Positions 47,206-58,089 of a stretch of 64,000 bases of DNA are shown here, piece after piece (positions within the stretch are counted from its first letter, which is position 1; every line of letters begins with the position of its first letter). The stretch is taken from assembly GCA_036417435.1 (NCBI GenBank), contig CM070899.1, forward strand, positions 68,589,001 to 68,653,000, in the 5' to 3' direction. The translations under genes and the position numbers were made by a program. The notes under the pieces were generated by a model. That model was not told the origin of the DNA. It saw only the letters and a list, made by a program, of their open reading frames with translations, and made no database searches. This DNA is from Inia geoffrensis. Its lineage: Eukaryota; Chordata; Mammalia; Artiodactyla; Iniidae.

Positions 47206-47854
47206 CCTTATTCCAGCAACAGATTGAAAATGGAGTGGTCGGAAAAGTTCCTGGTCCCAAATAACATTTTTGAGGATAAGTGTTAGAAAGCGACAAATTT
47301 TTTTTCCCCCCTCTGACAGACCATTTTACAAGATTACTATGTGGTTGTCCTATGAGATTCTTGGGACAACAGTGTCATTTTCCTTTGCCAAGGACCACAC
47401 AATGTATCCTTGATCCGAAAAGTCTACAGAAAGGAAAGGAAGGACAACATGTTGTTAGGCAAAAACAAACAAACAAACAAAAGCTCTCTAACCCTGATCT
47501 TGATGTTACCACCAGATCATCCTCACATCTAAAAGCATTGATTGACCTAAACTGATCAGTTCAAACCAAGCCATAACAGAACATCTTCAGACTCTATCAA
47601 ACTGAAATTTGGAAGATTTACTAGATTTCTGGGAATTTATTTTATAGATAATCTGACATAAGGGTGTGTAAAGCTATTAAGTGATGTACTGTTTTTAACA
47701 GTGGAAAGTAGAAAATAACCTACATGTTTACCAATAAGGAAATGATTAAATACTGTAAGTTATGATAATTTAGTAGCTGATATACTGACACTGTGCAGGC
47801 ACTAAAAATAATGATGTAGATCAGTAGGTACTCAATTGAAAATCAGCTTCAGAA

Positions 47855-47858
<4 letters not shown>

Positions 47859-47896
<38 letters not shown>
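47859..47896. repeat. (TA)n microsatellite
   Basis: Nineteen uninterrupted TA units. Confidence 0.95.
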
Positions 47897-47897
<1 letters not shown>

Positions 47898-48428
47898 CAT
47901 CCTTTTAAAGTATGTGTATGTGTATGGCATACAAAATTTGGATACATAAACTGTAAAATGTTACCTGTGGGAGTCAGATTGGTGAATGGGGATGGGAAGA
48001 AACTTTTGCTTTATAACCAGCTGAATTTTTTAAATAAGCATGTTTTACTCTTGCAATTTTAATTGCTTTTAAAAGAAGATTGCTAGAAATTGAGTATATT
48101 CTAGATGAAGAATCAGGTTTAATAAATGTGGAAATGTATAATGTTTGAATAATCTGTGTCCATTCATTCATTCATCAATTCATTCAGCAGTTATATAGTA
48201 ATGGTTTGACCACACATTTTTGTCATTCATAATATGCTGTATTATTTAATGTCCCACATTTTTAATACTGCCCCATTAAATATATTGCTGTTTCAAGTTC
48301 CTTGAAGGCAGAAACTATGTCATATATTTTCCTATATTTTTCATAATTCTTGGCACCTTCCCACCATTAAGTTCCATCCTTCACAGGAATTAAATTCTCA
48401 AGTTAATCTGCAAGCAAAAGTTAAATGT

Positions 48429-48634
48429 GGGCTTCCCTGGTGGCACAGTGGTTGAGAGTCCGCCTGCCGATGTGGCGGACACGGGTTCGTGCCCTGGTCC
48501 AGAAGGATCCCACATGCCGCGGAGCGGCTGGGCCCGTGAGCCATGGCCGCTGAGCCCGCGCATCCGGAGCCTGTGCTCCGCAACGGGAGAGGCCACAACA
48601 GTGAGAGGCCCGCGTACTGCAAATAAAAAAAAAA
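48429..48634 (+). mobile_element. CHR-type SINE
   Basis: Full-length copy flanked by aaaagttaaatgt (48416-48428 and 48635-48647). Confidence 0.95.
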
Positions 48635-48652
48635 AAAAGTTAAATGTACGCA

Positions 48653-48778
48653 GGGAATTCCCTGGTGGTCCAGTAGGTAAGACTGGGAGCTTTCACTGCC
48701 ATGGCCAGGGTTCAATCCCTGGTCGGGGAACTAACATCCTGCAAGCTGCACAGTGCAGCCAAAAAAAAAAAAAAAAAA
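48653..48778 (+). mobile_element. Short CHR-related SINE
   Basis: Head gggaattccctggtggtcca, end gcacagtgcagcc plus a long A run. Flanks agttaaatgtac and agttaaatatac show it used nearly the same site as the SINE to its left. Confidence 0.9.
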
Positions 48779-48869
48779 GTTAAATATACTCAAATTGCCC
48801 TTGAAAAACTCCCCGATCAATCATAAAAATATGTATAGTATATACAGATAGAATAGATACATGATTTTT

Positions 48870-49176
48870 TTTTTAATTTTTATTTATTTTTGGCTGTGTT
48901 GGGTCTTTGTTGCTGCGCACGGGCTTTCCTCTGGTTGCGGCAAGCGGGGGCTACTCTTCATTGTGGTGCACGGGCTTCTCATGCGGTGGCTTCTCTTGTT
49001 GCGGAGCACGGGCTCTAGGCGTGCTGGCTTCAGTAGTTGTGGCACGTGGGCTCAGTAGTTGTGGCGCATGGGCTTCGTTGCTCCACGGCATGTGGGATCT
49101 TCCCAGCCCAGGGCTCGAACCCATGTGCCCTTCCTTGGCAGGCGGATTCTTAACCACTGCGCCACCAGGGAAGCCC
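48870..49176 (-). mobile_element. Long CHR-type SINE
   Basis: Full-length reverse copy with tattttggctgtgttgggtc tail side and gccaccagggaagccc head side. Flanks tagatacatgattttt (48854-48869) and tagatatatgattttt (49177-49192). Confidence 0.93.
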
Positions 49177-49192
49177 TAGATATATGATTTTT

Positions 49193-49668
49193 AAAATATG
49201 ACTATATAAGCAGGTTTTGTTTTGTTTTGTTTTGTTTGTTTGTCCTCTGAGTTATTTTTTTTAGTCAGTCCTTCTTTAGGACCCGTAATGAATTCTTTAG
49301 TTTCTTCCACCAAAATATTGACAAAGTTATCATCACCCAGCAGCCCTGCCATCAGTCAGTCTAACGAGATTAATTTCTGCTCAGTAATAGAGAGCACCTT
49401 AAAGTCATTGACATATTTTTCTCGTAGGACTGGTCAGGCTTAATGTATAAATTGCCTAGGGCTAGTGTTTATTAAATGGAATATCAAGTTATTTGCATAT
49501 TTAAACTGTTATTCCCTTTTTTACCGAGTGAGTGCAGGTGAATTTGAAGACAATCAGTATTCAAGTAATGTTACAGTATTTCATGAACAAAGAAGATCTG
49601 CAATAAACACCCACTGACTATTTCAAGGAGCCTGAGTAAATCCAGACTTAAGAACTTTTAAGATCTTA
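49193..49668. other. Upstream intergenic, unassigned
   Basis: Starts with a (ttttg)n run near 49215-49240, followed by unique-looking sequence without a recognised gene. Confidence 0.5.
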
Positions 49669-49765
49669 AGATCCCACGTGCTGCTGAGCGGCTGGGCCCG
49701 TGAGCCATGGCTGCTGAGCCTGCGCGGCTGGAAAAAATAAAATAAATAAATAAAATAAAAGGGAG
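49669..49765 (+). mobile_element. CHR-type SINE fragment
   Basis: Only the middle of the short subtype (agatcccacgtgctgctgag to gctgagcctgcgcggctgg) remains, joined directly to an (aaat)n-like tail. Head and 3' body are missing. Confidence 0.8.
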
Positions 49766-50244
49766 CATTCAAAAAGTCTAATTAGCAGCCTAGCCAGGTT
49801 CTCAGGATACTTGACCTGGAAATGGAGCGTGGGTGTGTGTTGGGAGGGGGGAGGGGGCCAGGGAGGGGGCTGTTGGCAGATGTTGAGGAAGTGAGCAAAC
49901 ATGTAAAAACAGTTTTATGTTTCCCACTTTTGCTTTCACACATCTTTCTTCAATATCTTTTACTATATCATTATAGACTTAAGTCTAATGTCAATATACT
50001 GCGTTACAAAAAAGTACTTCTTTGGGAGGCTATGCAAGGGGAGCAACAAATAGCTTCCCTACTCCGTCCTACTCCTGTCCCTTACATGCCAGTTTTTCTC
50101 TGTTCCACTTACTAGTCTACCATGTGCAATGGTGCTAAAACAACTAAAGGACAGGGGTAAAAACAATAGGTAGGCAAGGTGACTGTTTCTCCTTTCAGGA
50201 ACTCTAGAATAGAGTCCATCTAGTCTCTCCTCAGCAATTCCTTA
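49766..50244. other. Upstream intergenic, unassigned
   Basis: Includes a G-rich run at 49838-49870 (gggagggggg, gagggggcca, gggagggggc). No gene recognised. Confidence 0.5.
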
Positions 50245-50560
50245 GACCATCACTGCCCAATACAAGTGTTAGCCACATATATAGTTTGCAATTTTCTAGT
50301 AGTCATATTTTAAAAAAATGAAAGAAATAGGTGAAGTTAACTGAAGTAATGTATTTTATTTAACCCAATATGTCTATAATGTTATCATTTTAACATGCAA
50401 TCAGTCAAATAGATTATTGAGACACTTTACATTTTTTTGTACTAAGTCTTGAAATTGGTATATATTTTACATTTACAGCCCATCTCAATTTGTACTAGCC
50501 ACATTTCAAGTGTTCATTAGCCACACATGGGTAATGGCTACCATACTGGTCAGCACAGTT
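50245..50560 (+). mobile_element. Nonautonomous DNA-transposon-like element
   Basis: Second copy of the element at 2128-2803, here uninterrupted. It opens cactgcccaata and closes taccatactggtcagcacag, and shares the aaataggtgaagttaa, ttatttaacccaatat and agccacatttcaagtgttc blocks with that copy. Confidence 0.65.
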
Positions 50561-51170
50561 TAAAATGTCACAATTTTCCCCTTCTAAGAATACAGGCTAC
50601 CATGGGACTTTGTTCCCAAAATTCTATTTCACCAACTTCTAACAAACATTTGAAAGCATGAAATAGAAGTAATTATCTTTCCCCCAACTTTAATTATTCC
50701 TACTCTACCATGATCTTGTCACTGCTTCCATATTTACCTCAGATTTGTTTTTTTCACTTCCTCCTCTAATGAATTTTTTTTCTTACCCTTTCTATTCTCA
50801 CTCTCCTTGTCTATTCCTTAAGCTTTCTTCTCTATTTCTCAGCAAAGTATTTGAATACATTGGAATATATTTAACATCTATAATTATGGCATTAGTGCTA
50901 CAGAGTTTTCATCCCACGGTTGCAAAACAAATTAGTCGATTTAACTGATCACCTCGTGAACAGGTCATAATGAGAATGCTGTACAAAATAAGCATATGAT
51001 CATTATTAGTGTATGGCTCCATGATCAAGAAGTATTTGTCGAGCATATTCTATGCTATCAGCAGTGTTAATAAATTTCTGAATGGAGTTTTCACAGTGTA
51101 TACTAAAATGTTCCTTATATTAGTTTGCCTGACCAGTATTTTTACATCAATTTTGAACTTGAATCAAGAC
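50561..51170. other. Upstream intergenic, unassigned
   Basis: T/C-rich then A+T-rich sequence. Open frames here have no family signature. Confidence 0.5.
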
Positions 51171-51179
51171 AGATTTTGG

Positions 51180-51393
51180 GGGGCTTCCCTGGTGGCGCAG
51201 TGGTTGAGGGTCCACCAATGCAGGGGACGTGGGTTCGTGCCCCGGGCTGGGAGGATCCTGCATGTCGTGGAGTGGCTGGGCCTGTGAGCCATGGCTGCTG
51301 GCCTTGAGCGTCCGGAGCCTGTGCTCTGCGATGGGAGAGGCCACAGCAGTGAGAGGCCCGCGTACCGCAAAAAAAAAAAAAAAAAAAAAAAAA
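51180..51393 (+). mobile_element. CHR-type SINE
   Basis: Short-subtype copy lacking about 9 bp of the usual head (tccaccaatg in place of tccgcctgccgatg), with a long poly(A). Flanks agatttt at 51171-51177 and 51394-51400. Confidence 0.92.
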
Positions 51394-51401
51394 AGATTTT
51401 A

Positions 51402-52224
51402 GGAAACGTGGGTTGTTGTTCGCTACCAAACAGAATTCTTTTTCTCAGTGTCCCATTCACATGAATGTTTTGATCTAAATTTTTAATCTAACCCTGGTTC
51501 AGTGTCTTTCAAATCAAACACACCACCTCCTGGCAGCAGGAAGCACCACCCAAAACATCAATTTCAGGTCTCTTGTTTCAGGGTTGTTTGGATAATAAGC
51601 AGGTTTATTAACAGCAGTGTTTGGAATGATACCGTTCCTGCTGGATAACTACATGATTTTTAGCAAAAAGGGCTCAAAGATTGCCTGTAGCCAATATGAA
51701 ACATGGTGTTCCAATATAGGTCTAAGGTATGATATGTTTATGTTAACTTTCCTCCTCTCCACTGTTGGTGTTTCAAATAAATGATTGTCTGGATTGCTTT
51801 TCTTAATTGCTGTCTTTTGGCCTGAAGTGTTTACACAGAAATCAGAGCCTCTTTCCAGTTAAGAGTAACTCCAAATGTAAGCATACACATTGGTAATGCC
51901 ACCCAGAAAAAAAATCAAGTCATGAACAACATGTTTGAAGTGAATCTTAAAAATTCTTGGATACAATTGCTGGCAATCAAAACTGTTTTCAGTTTATTTT
52001 GTGTACTTTGATTTTTTAATCCCTGCCAGAATACTCCAGGAAAATGACTTCTCAAGTGTGTCGATAAAGTGATTCAGTTATAATGAGCCCGATTCTCACC
52101 AGCATATCCTGATGAAGGTGGAAAAAGACCAAATTCTCACAAAAGTCCAGGATATAGAATTACCATTTAGGAAGCAGGCAATTGCTTAAAGTTTGGCTTA
52201 GACCTTTATGGCTGTTCTTTAGGG
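51402..52224. other. Upstream intergenic, unassigned
   Basis: No gene or named repeat recognised in this 0.8 kb. Confidence 0.5.
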
Positions 52225-52415
52225 AAAATTCTTCAAGGACACAGAGTACAATGTTAAGAGCCTGGACTTTAGATCTAGACAGGCTAGGATTTAAATGCTA
52301 ACACTATTACCTGCAAGCTAAGTATGAAGAACCCAACCTGACTCTCTGAGCATCACTATTGGTTAAAAAAAATGTAAATCATAATAACTACCTCACAGGT
52401 TTGTTGTGAGCTTTA

Positions 52416-53110
52416 TTTTTTTAATTTTTATTGAAATACAGTTGATTTACAATATTGTGTTAGTTTCAGGTGTACAGCACAGTGATTCAGTTATATGTAC
52501 ATATACACACACACATATATATATTCCTTTTCAGATTCTTTTCCCCTAAAGGTTATTACAAAATACTGAATATAGTTCCCTGTGCTATACAGTAGGTCCT
52601 TACCGTTTATCGATTCTATATATAGTAGTGTGTATATTTTAATCCCAAACTTCTAATTTATCCCTCCCCCTCCCTTTTCCCTTTGGTAACTGTAAATTTG
52701 TATTCTATGTCTGTCAGTCTGTTTCTGTTTTTTGTTTGTTTGTTTGTTTGTTTTTGCTGTACGCGGGCCTCTCACTGTTGTGGCCTCTCCCGTTGTGGAG
52801 CACAGGCTCCGGATGTGCAGGCTCAGTGGCCACGGCTCACGGGCCCAGTTGCTCTGCGGCATGTGGGATCTTCCCGGACTGGGGCACGAACCCGCGTCCC
52901 CTACATCGGCAGGCAGACTCTCAACAACTGCACCACCAGGGAAGCCCTGTTTCTGTTTTGTAAATAAGTTTATTTGTATCGTATTTTAGATTCCACATGT
53001 AAGCTATATCATATGATATTTGTCTTTGACCTACTTCACTTAGTGTGATAATCTCTAGTTCCATCCATGTTGCTGCAAATGGCATTATTTCATTCTTTTT
53101 TATGAGCAAT
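52416..53110 (-). mobile_element. LINE-1 3' end, minus strand, hosting a SINE
   Basis: Reverse L1 tail (tttttattgaaatacagttg, gtgctatacagtaggtcctt, gtgataatctctagttccat). Target duplication gttgtgagcttta (52403-52415) and gttgtgaacttta (53111-53123), one mismatch. The SINE at 52733-52946 sits inside. Confidence 0.92.
52733..52946 (-). mobile_element. CHR-type SINE inside an L1 tail
   Basis: Full-length reverse copy with a (tttg)n-type start, flanked by ctgtttctgtttt (52719-52731 and 52947-52959). Confidence 0.93.
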
Positions 53111-53649
53111 GTTGTGAACTTTAAATGAGAGAATATTTTTAATGATAATTATGATTAGGCAAAACATACAGTCAACTTCCCCTTCCTTCTCCCTTTGGTG
53201 GCATGTGGCATTCCACATCCAGTTCCTTTCGGCTGATGGTCCACTTTAGAGTCACCCAGGACTCTCCTCCCAAGTAGATCTTAGCCTCACTCCTTTCTTC
53301 TTCCCTTCAGTGCCTACAGTAAATTCCTCAGTGACTCACTCTCTACTTTCCACCTTTGCAGCTAACCTGAAAATTTTAACCACGTTCATATACAGAGCTA
53401 ATAATAGATTAGCTTTAACAAGCTATATCTGCAGCTCAAGTAGATAGTGAGAATTTGGGGGAGTCAGATGTTATGTTTGCTACGTCCTATTTTCACTAAT
53501 TTCAGTTTGCAACTCTAGTATCTCAGAAGTGGCTTGTGTCTTCTTTGATATTTGTACAGTAACAGATATTAAATTTCAGTATGTGGACAGTGATCATAAA
53601 TGGCAATCAGATTTCTTGTAAATGTAAACAAAAGGAAATTGGAAAAGAG

Positions 53650-53830
53650 AAAGGGAACTAACATTTGTTCAATACTTTCTGTATTCCAAACACTGTGCTA
53701 AAACTATCCAAAAGTTGACTTATGTAATCCTGACTAATATAATAGGTGATGAAACCAGGATTTAATTTGACTAAGTAATTTGCCCAAGGCCACAGTAGGC
53801 AGAACTGATATTTTAATTCCAGCTTGTTTG
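53650..53830 (-). repeat. MIR remnant
   Basis: ttctgtattccaaacactgt, taatataataggtgatgaaa and atttgcccaaggccacagta follow the reverse complement of MIR. Confidence 0.7.
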
Positions 53831-53879
53831 TATATAAAGCCTGCTCTTTTTCCTTCACAATATTTTGATTCATACATCC

Positions 53880-55760
53880 TGAGTAGTTCTGTTTTAGTTT
53901 TTTGAGGAACCCCCATATGGTTTCCATAGGGGCTGAAACAGTTTACATTCCCACCGACAGTGTAAGAGGTTTCCCGTTTCTACATATCCTCACCAACATT
54001 TATTATTTGTGGTCTTTTTGATGATAGCCATTCTGAAAGATGTGAGGTGATATCTCTTTGTGGGTTTTTTTTTTTTTCTTTGCAGTACGTGGGCCTCTCA
54101 CTGTTGTGGCCTCTCCCGCTGCGGAGCACAGGCTCCGGATGCGCAGGCTCAGCGGCCATGGCCCACGGGCCCAGCCGCTCTGCAGCATGTGGGATCCTTC
54201 TGGACTGGGGCGTGAACCCGCGTACCCTGCATCTGCAGGCGGACTGCCAACCACTGCACCACCAGGGAAGCCCCTCTTTGTGGTTTTGATTGCACTTCTC
54301 TGATGATAGAGATGTTGTGCATCATTGCATGTGCCTATTGGCCATTTGTATGTCCTCTTTGTCTATTCAGGTCTTCTGCCCATATTTAAATCAGGTTGTT
54401 TAATTTTTTTATATTGAGTTGTATGAGCTGTTTATATATTTTGGATATTAACCCTTTATTGGTCATATCATTTGCAAATATTTTCTCCCATTCAGTAGGT
54501 TGTCTTTTCATTTGTTTCATTTGTTGAGCAAAAGCTTTTATGTTTAATTAGGTCCCATTTGTTTATTTTTGTTTTTGTTTCCTTTGCCTTAGGAGACAGA
54601 CCCAAAAATATTGCTACGATTTATGTCAGAGTGTTCTGCCTATATTTTCTTCTAGGAATTTTATGGTTTCCAGTCTTACATTTAGGTCTTTAATCCATTT
54701 TGAGTTTATATTTGCAAATGGTGTGAGAAAATGTTCTAATCTCATTCTTTTACATGTAGCTGTCCAGTTTTCCCAGTGCCACTTATTGAAAGGACTATAT
54801 TTCCCCACTCTATATTCTTACTTTCTTTGTTGTAGGTTAACTGACCATAAGCATGTGGGTTTATTTCTGGGCTCTCTATTCTGTTCCACTGGTCTATGTG
54901 TCTGTTTTGGTGTCAGTACCATACTGTTTTGATTACTGTAGCTTTGTAGTCTAGTTTGAAGTCAGGAAGCAAGATGCCTCCAGTTCTGTTCTTCTTTCTC
55001 AAGATTGTTTTGGCTATTCAGGGTCTTTTGTTTCCATACAAATTTTAGAATTATTTGTTCTACTTCTGTGAAAAATGCCATTGGTATTTTGATAAGGATT
55101 ACACTGAATCTGTAGATTGCCTTGGATGTTAAAGTACCCTAATATTATTGTGTTACTGTCAATTTCTCCCTTTATGTCTGTTAATATTTGCTTTGTGCAT
55201 TTAGGTGCTCCTATGTTGGGTGCATATATATTTACAATTGTTATATCTTCTTCTTGTATTGATTCCTTGATCATTATGTAATGCCCTTCTTTGTCTCTTG
55301 TTACAGTCTTTGTTTTAAAGTCTGTTTTGTCTGTATAAGTATTGCTACTGTGGCTTTCTGTTTCCATTTTCATGGAAAACCTTATTCCATCCCCTCGCTT
55401 TCAGTCTGTGTGTGTCTTTAGATTTGAAGTGAGTTTCTTGTAGGCAGCATGTATATAGATCTTGTTTTTGTATCCATTCAGCCACTCTGTGCTTTTGATT
55501 GGAGCATTAATCCATTTATAGTTAAAGTAATTATTGATAGGTATAAACTTATTGCCATTTTGTTAATTGTTTTTGTAGTCCTTTTTTGTTCCTTTCTTCT
55601 TTTGTTCTCTTCCCTCGTGATTTCATGACTATCTTTAGTGTTATGTTTGGATTCCTTTCTCTTTTTTGTGCTTGTATCTATTGCAGATTTTTGGTTTGTG
55701 GTTACCATGAAGTATATAAATAGCAATCTATATATAGGTAAAAGCATTATTAATATTAGT
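53880..55760 (-). mobile_element. LINE-1 with large internal deletion, minus strand
   Basis: Reading leftward from about 55760: the inter-ORF region and ORF2 start, the N-terminal endonuclease part (near 55373-55130, with a NIYAPN motif), then an abrupt jump near 55125 into the late RT/C-terminal part, which continues to about 53880. The 3' UTR is absent. The RT catalytic region is deleted. A SINE lies at 54065-54273. Confidence 0.88.
54065..54273 (-). mobile_element. CHR-type SINE inside L1
   Basis: Full-length reverse copy flanked by ctctttgtgg (54056 region and 54274-54284). Confidence 0.93.
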
Positions 55761-56330
55761 ACAGAGAAGATTTCAGTACCAGGTTAGAGCAATTCTCAAA
55801 ATGTGGCCCATGAGATCAAACCATTTACATAATAATGCTAAGATTTTTTGCTTTTTTTCACTGGAATTCTGTCATAAGTGTACAGTTGCGTTTTCTGGAG
55901 GCTACCTGTGGTGTAATATTGTGACAGATTGAATGCAATAACTGATATAAGGATCTAATTGTTTTTATTAAGTCATACATTAATGCATAAATATAAAACA
56001 ATGCCATGCTTCTCGCTAAATTATTTTTGTTCTGGAAGATAAAAATATTTATATTAACATGTAATGGGTTTACTACTATTATTAAATGAATTAAATATCC
56101 ATTTTAAAATTTCTAATATGGTAAATGTCATTAGATGTAAACCACATAAACAAAAAACTTTTGGGGCCCCCAGTTTATGAAAGCAAAAAGCTAAAAAGTT
56201 TGAGAGCTGAAGAATTACATAATATCTAAAGCATAATTTCTAGGCTTTCGATTTTTAGGGCCAATAAACACAAGCTAAAAAGAAGCAGTAAGTCTTTCCC
56301 AAATTTTGAGAGCCAACGCTCCTTATTTTT
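55761..56330. other. Upstream intergenic, unassigned
   Basis: Contains a stretch (aatgtggcccatgagatcaa, ggctacctgtggtgtaatat) that looks like an old DNA-transposon relic but is too degraded to name. No gene. Confidence 0.4.
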
Positions 56331-56334
56331 CCAA

Positions 56335-56790
56335 GTGTTATGAGTTTCCTAGGGCTGCAGTTCACAAAGTACCATACACTGAGTGGCTCAGATGACAGAA
56401 ATTAATTGTCTTACAGTTCTGGTAGCTAGAAATCTGAAATCAAGGTGTTGCCCGAGTTGGTTTCTTCTGAGGGCTGTGAGGAAGAATCTTTTCTATGACT
56501 ATACCCCTTTTTCTGGTGATTTGTTGGCTCTCATTGCATTCCTTGGTTTGTGAAAGCACCTCTGCTTCATGTTCAAATGGCGTTCTCCCTGTGTGCTTGT
56601 TTGTGTCCAAATTTCCCCTTTTTATAAGGACACTTGGGATGTTGGATCTGGCCCCACATGAATGATCTCATTTTAATTTGATTACCTCTGTAAAGATCCT
56701 AGCTCCAAATGAAGTCACATTCTGAGGTATGGGGAGTTAGGACTCCAACACATCATTCTGGGGGGCATATGATTCCACCCATAACACCAA
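56335..56790 (-). mobile_element. Solo LTR, MaLR/ERVL type, minus strand
   Basis: gagtttcctagggctgcagt, taattgtcttacagttctgg, cccctttttataaggacact and gatcctagctccaaatgaag are the reverse complement of MST/MLT1-type LTR blocks. Confidence 0.7.
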
Positions 56791-57342
56791 GTAAGAACAT
56801 TAAGAAACTTCTTCCATCATTATCAGGAGCATCTTTTTTACAAAATACAGGGTATTTTACCATCAAAAAAGTTGTAAAGAATTAAGAAGACCACACTTCA
56901 ATATGCTTATCATTTAGCAAAAATTCAATTTGGTGAAATCATATTTTATAAGAGAATTAGGTTTTAAATTTAGCACAGAAGGTAAAGATTCAGCATAGTA
57001 AACATTATTCTAAAAAATTCCCATTAATTCCCAAGTACAGTAATATGAGTATATAAATGAACAATGTATACAGTAGTCAGCTCCCCTATTTGCTGGGCCT
57101 ATTCTAGGCATTGTAGGTTCAGAATGAACAAGCAAGGCAAGGCCTCTACTGTCATGGATACATAATAGTGAAAGAGAAAGACTATGCTCAAACTGTTGAA
57201 AGGCTCTCCTCAAATATTGCGAAACAACTTGTTGATAGGACAAAACTGGATTTACTTTTACCATAGTAAGGCAGAGCACAACCTTGACTGAGTCTTCATT
57301 CCATCTCCACATGAAGAGAGCAAGAGGTTTTAGAGATGTGTT
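56791..57342. other. Upstream intergenic, unassigned
   Basis: No named repeat. The stretch 57080-57190 (tgctgggcctattctaggca) is weakly MIR/L2-like. Confidence 0.4.
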
Positions 57343-57355
57343 AAAGGAGGTCTTT

Positions 57356-57562
57356 CAGACTTCCCCGGTGGTCCAGCAGTTAAGACTCCATGCTCCCAAC
57401 GCAGGGGCCCCAGGTTTGATACCTGGTCAGGGAACTAGATTCCACATGCCGCAACTAAAAGATCCCACATGCCACAAGGAAGATCCCGCATGCTGCAACT
57501 GAGACCTGGCACAGCCAAATAAATAAATAAATAAATAAATAAATAAATATTAAAACAACAAA
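57356..57562 (+). mobile_element. CHR-related SINE variant
   Basis: Head gacttccccggtggtccagc, core ggtttgatacctggtcaggg, a body with three agatccc(a/g)catgc repeats, and an (aaat)n tail. Perfect 13-bp flank aaaggaggtcttt at 57343-57355 and 57563-57575. Confidence 0.92.
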
Positions 57563-57575
57563 AAAGGAGGTCTTT

Positions 57576-58089
57576 TAATGGAGGTGAGGAGACTTCGTTA
57601 AGATTCAGTAAGGATCGTAATGTAACAGTTTAAGACTGGTGGATAAAGCAAGGCGACGATGTTGAAGCAAGGGTTTCAAATAGATTTGGTGGGTTAATAG
57701 TTATTTGATGCTATCTATTGAAATTTGAAGAGTTTGATTTCACTTAGATGTATTTTTCTGGCAAGTTTCTGAAACAAAATTAAAGTCATTTGTAATATTT
57801 GTCTTCCTGGGCAAGAGGTGCCTGAAATTGTAAAATCAAGTTGAAGAAGACAGTGGAAAAGTTAAGTTATATTAGTGAAGTCATATTAATGTAGACAGTA
57901 AGCTGGGTAGACGGTTCCTGTTCTCAATATCCCCCCCTTGTGGTCATTTTCAGTCTAAGCTGAAGGGAAGAGCATTCACATTTGGGGACATATCAGTCCA
58001 CACTTTCCACTCTATTTGAGGTGTCATGCATGCAAATTAGGTTTCTGTTGTGGTTTTGGATTTTTAATCTCCATAAATACCTGGGTCCC
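57576..58089. other. Upstream intergenic, unassigned
   Basis: No gene recognised. It may include a decayed LTR or other flank of the retroviral relic that follows, but I could not establish an LTR boundary. Confidence 0.35.

Larger units (their letters stand above)
46831..48415. other. Region upstream of G2E3, unassigned
   Basis: The flank of the CpG island, falling to A+T-rich sequence. It holds a CCAAT box (47199), a (TA)n run (47859-47896) and no gene I can recognise. A divergent noncoding transcript starting from the island would run through here, but no exon can be defined from sequence. Confidence 0.4.
52225..53145 (+). repeat. MIR split by a LINE-1 insertion
   Basis: Left part 52225-52415 (gttaagagcctggactttag, ataataactacctcacaggt, ttgttgtgag) and right part about 53111-53145 (actttaaatgagagaat) are consecutive in MIR. 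The L1 at 52416-53110 broke it. Confidence 0.75.
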
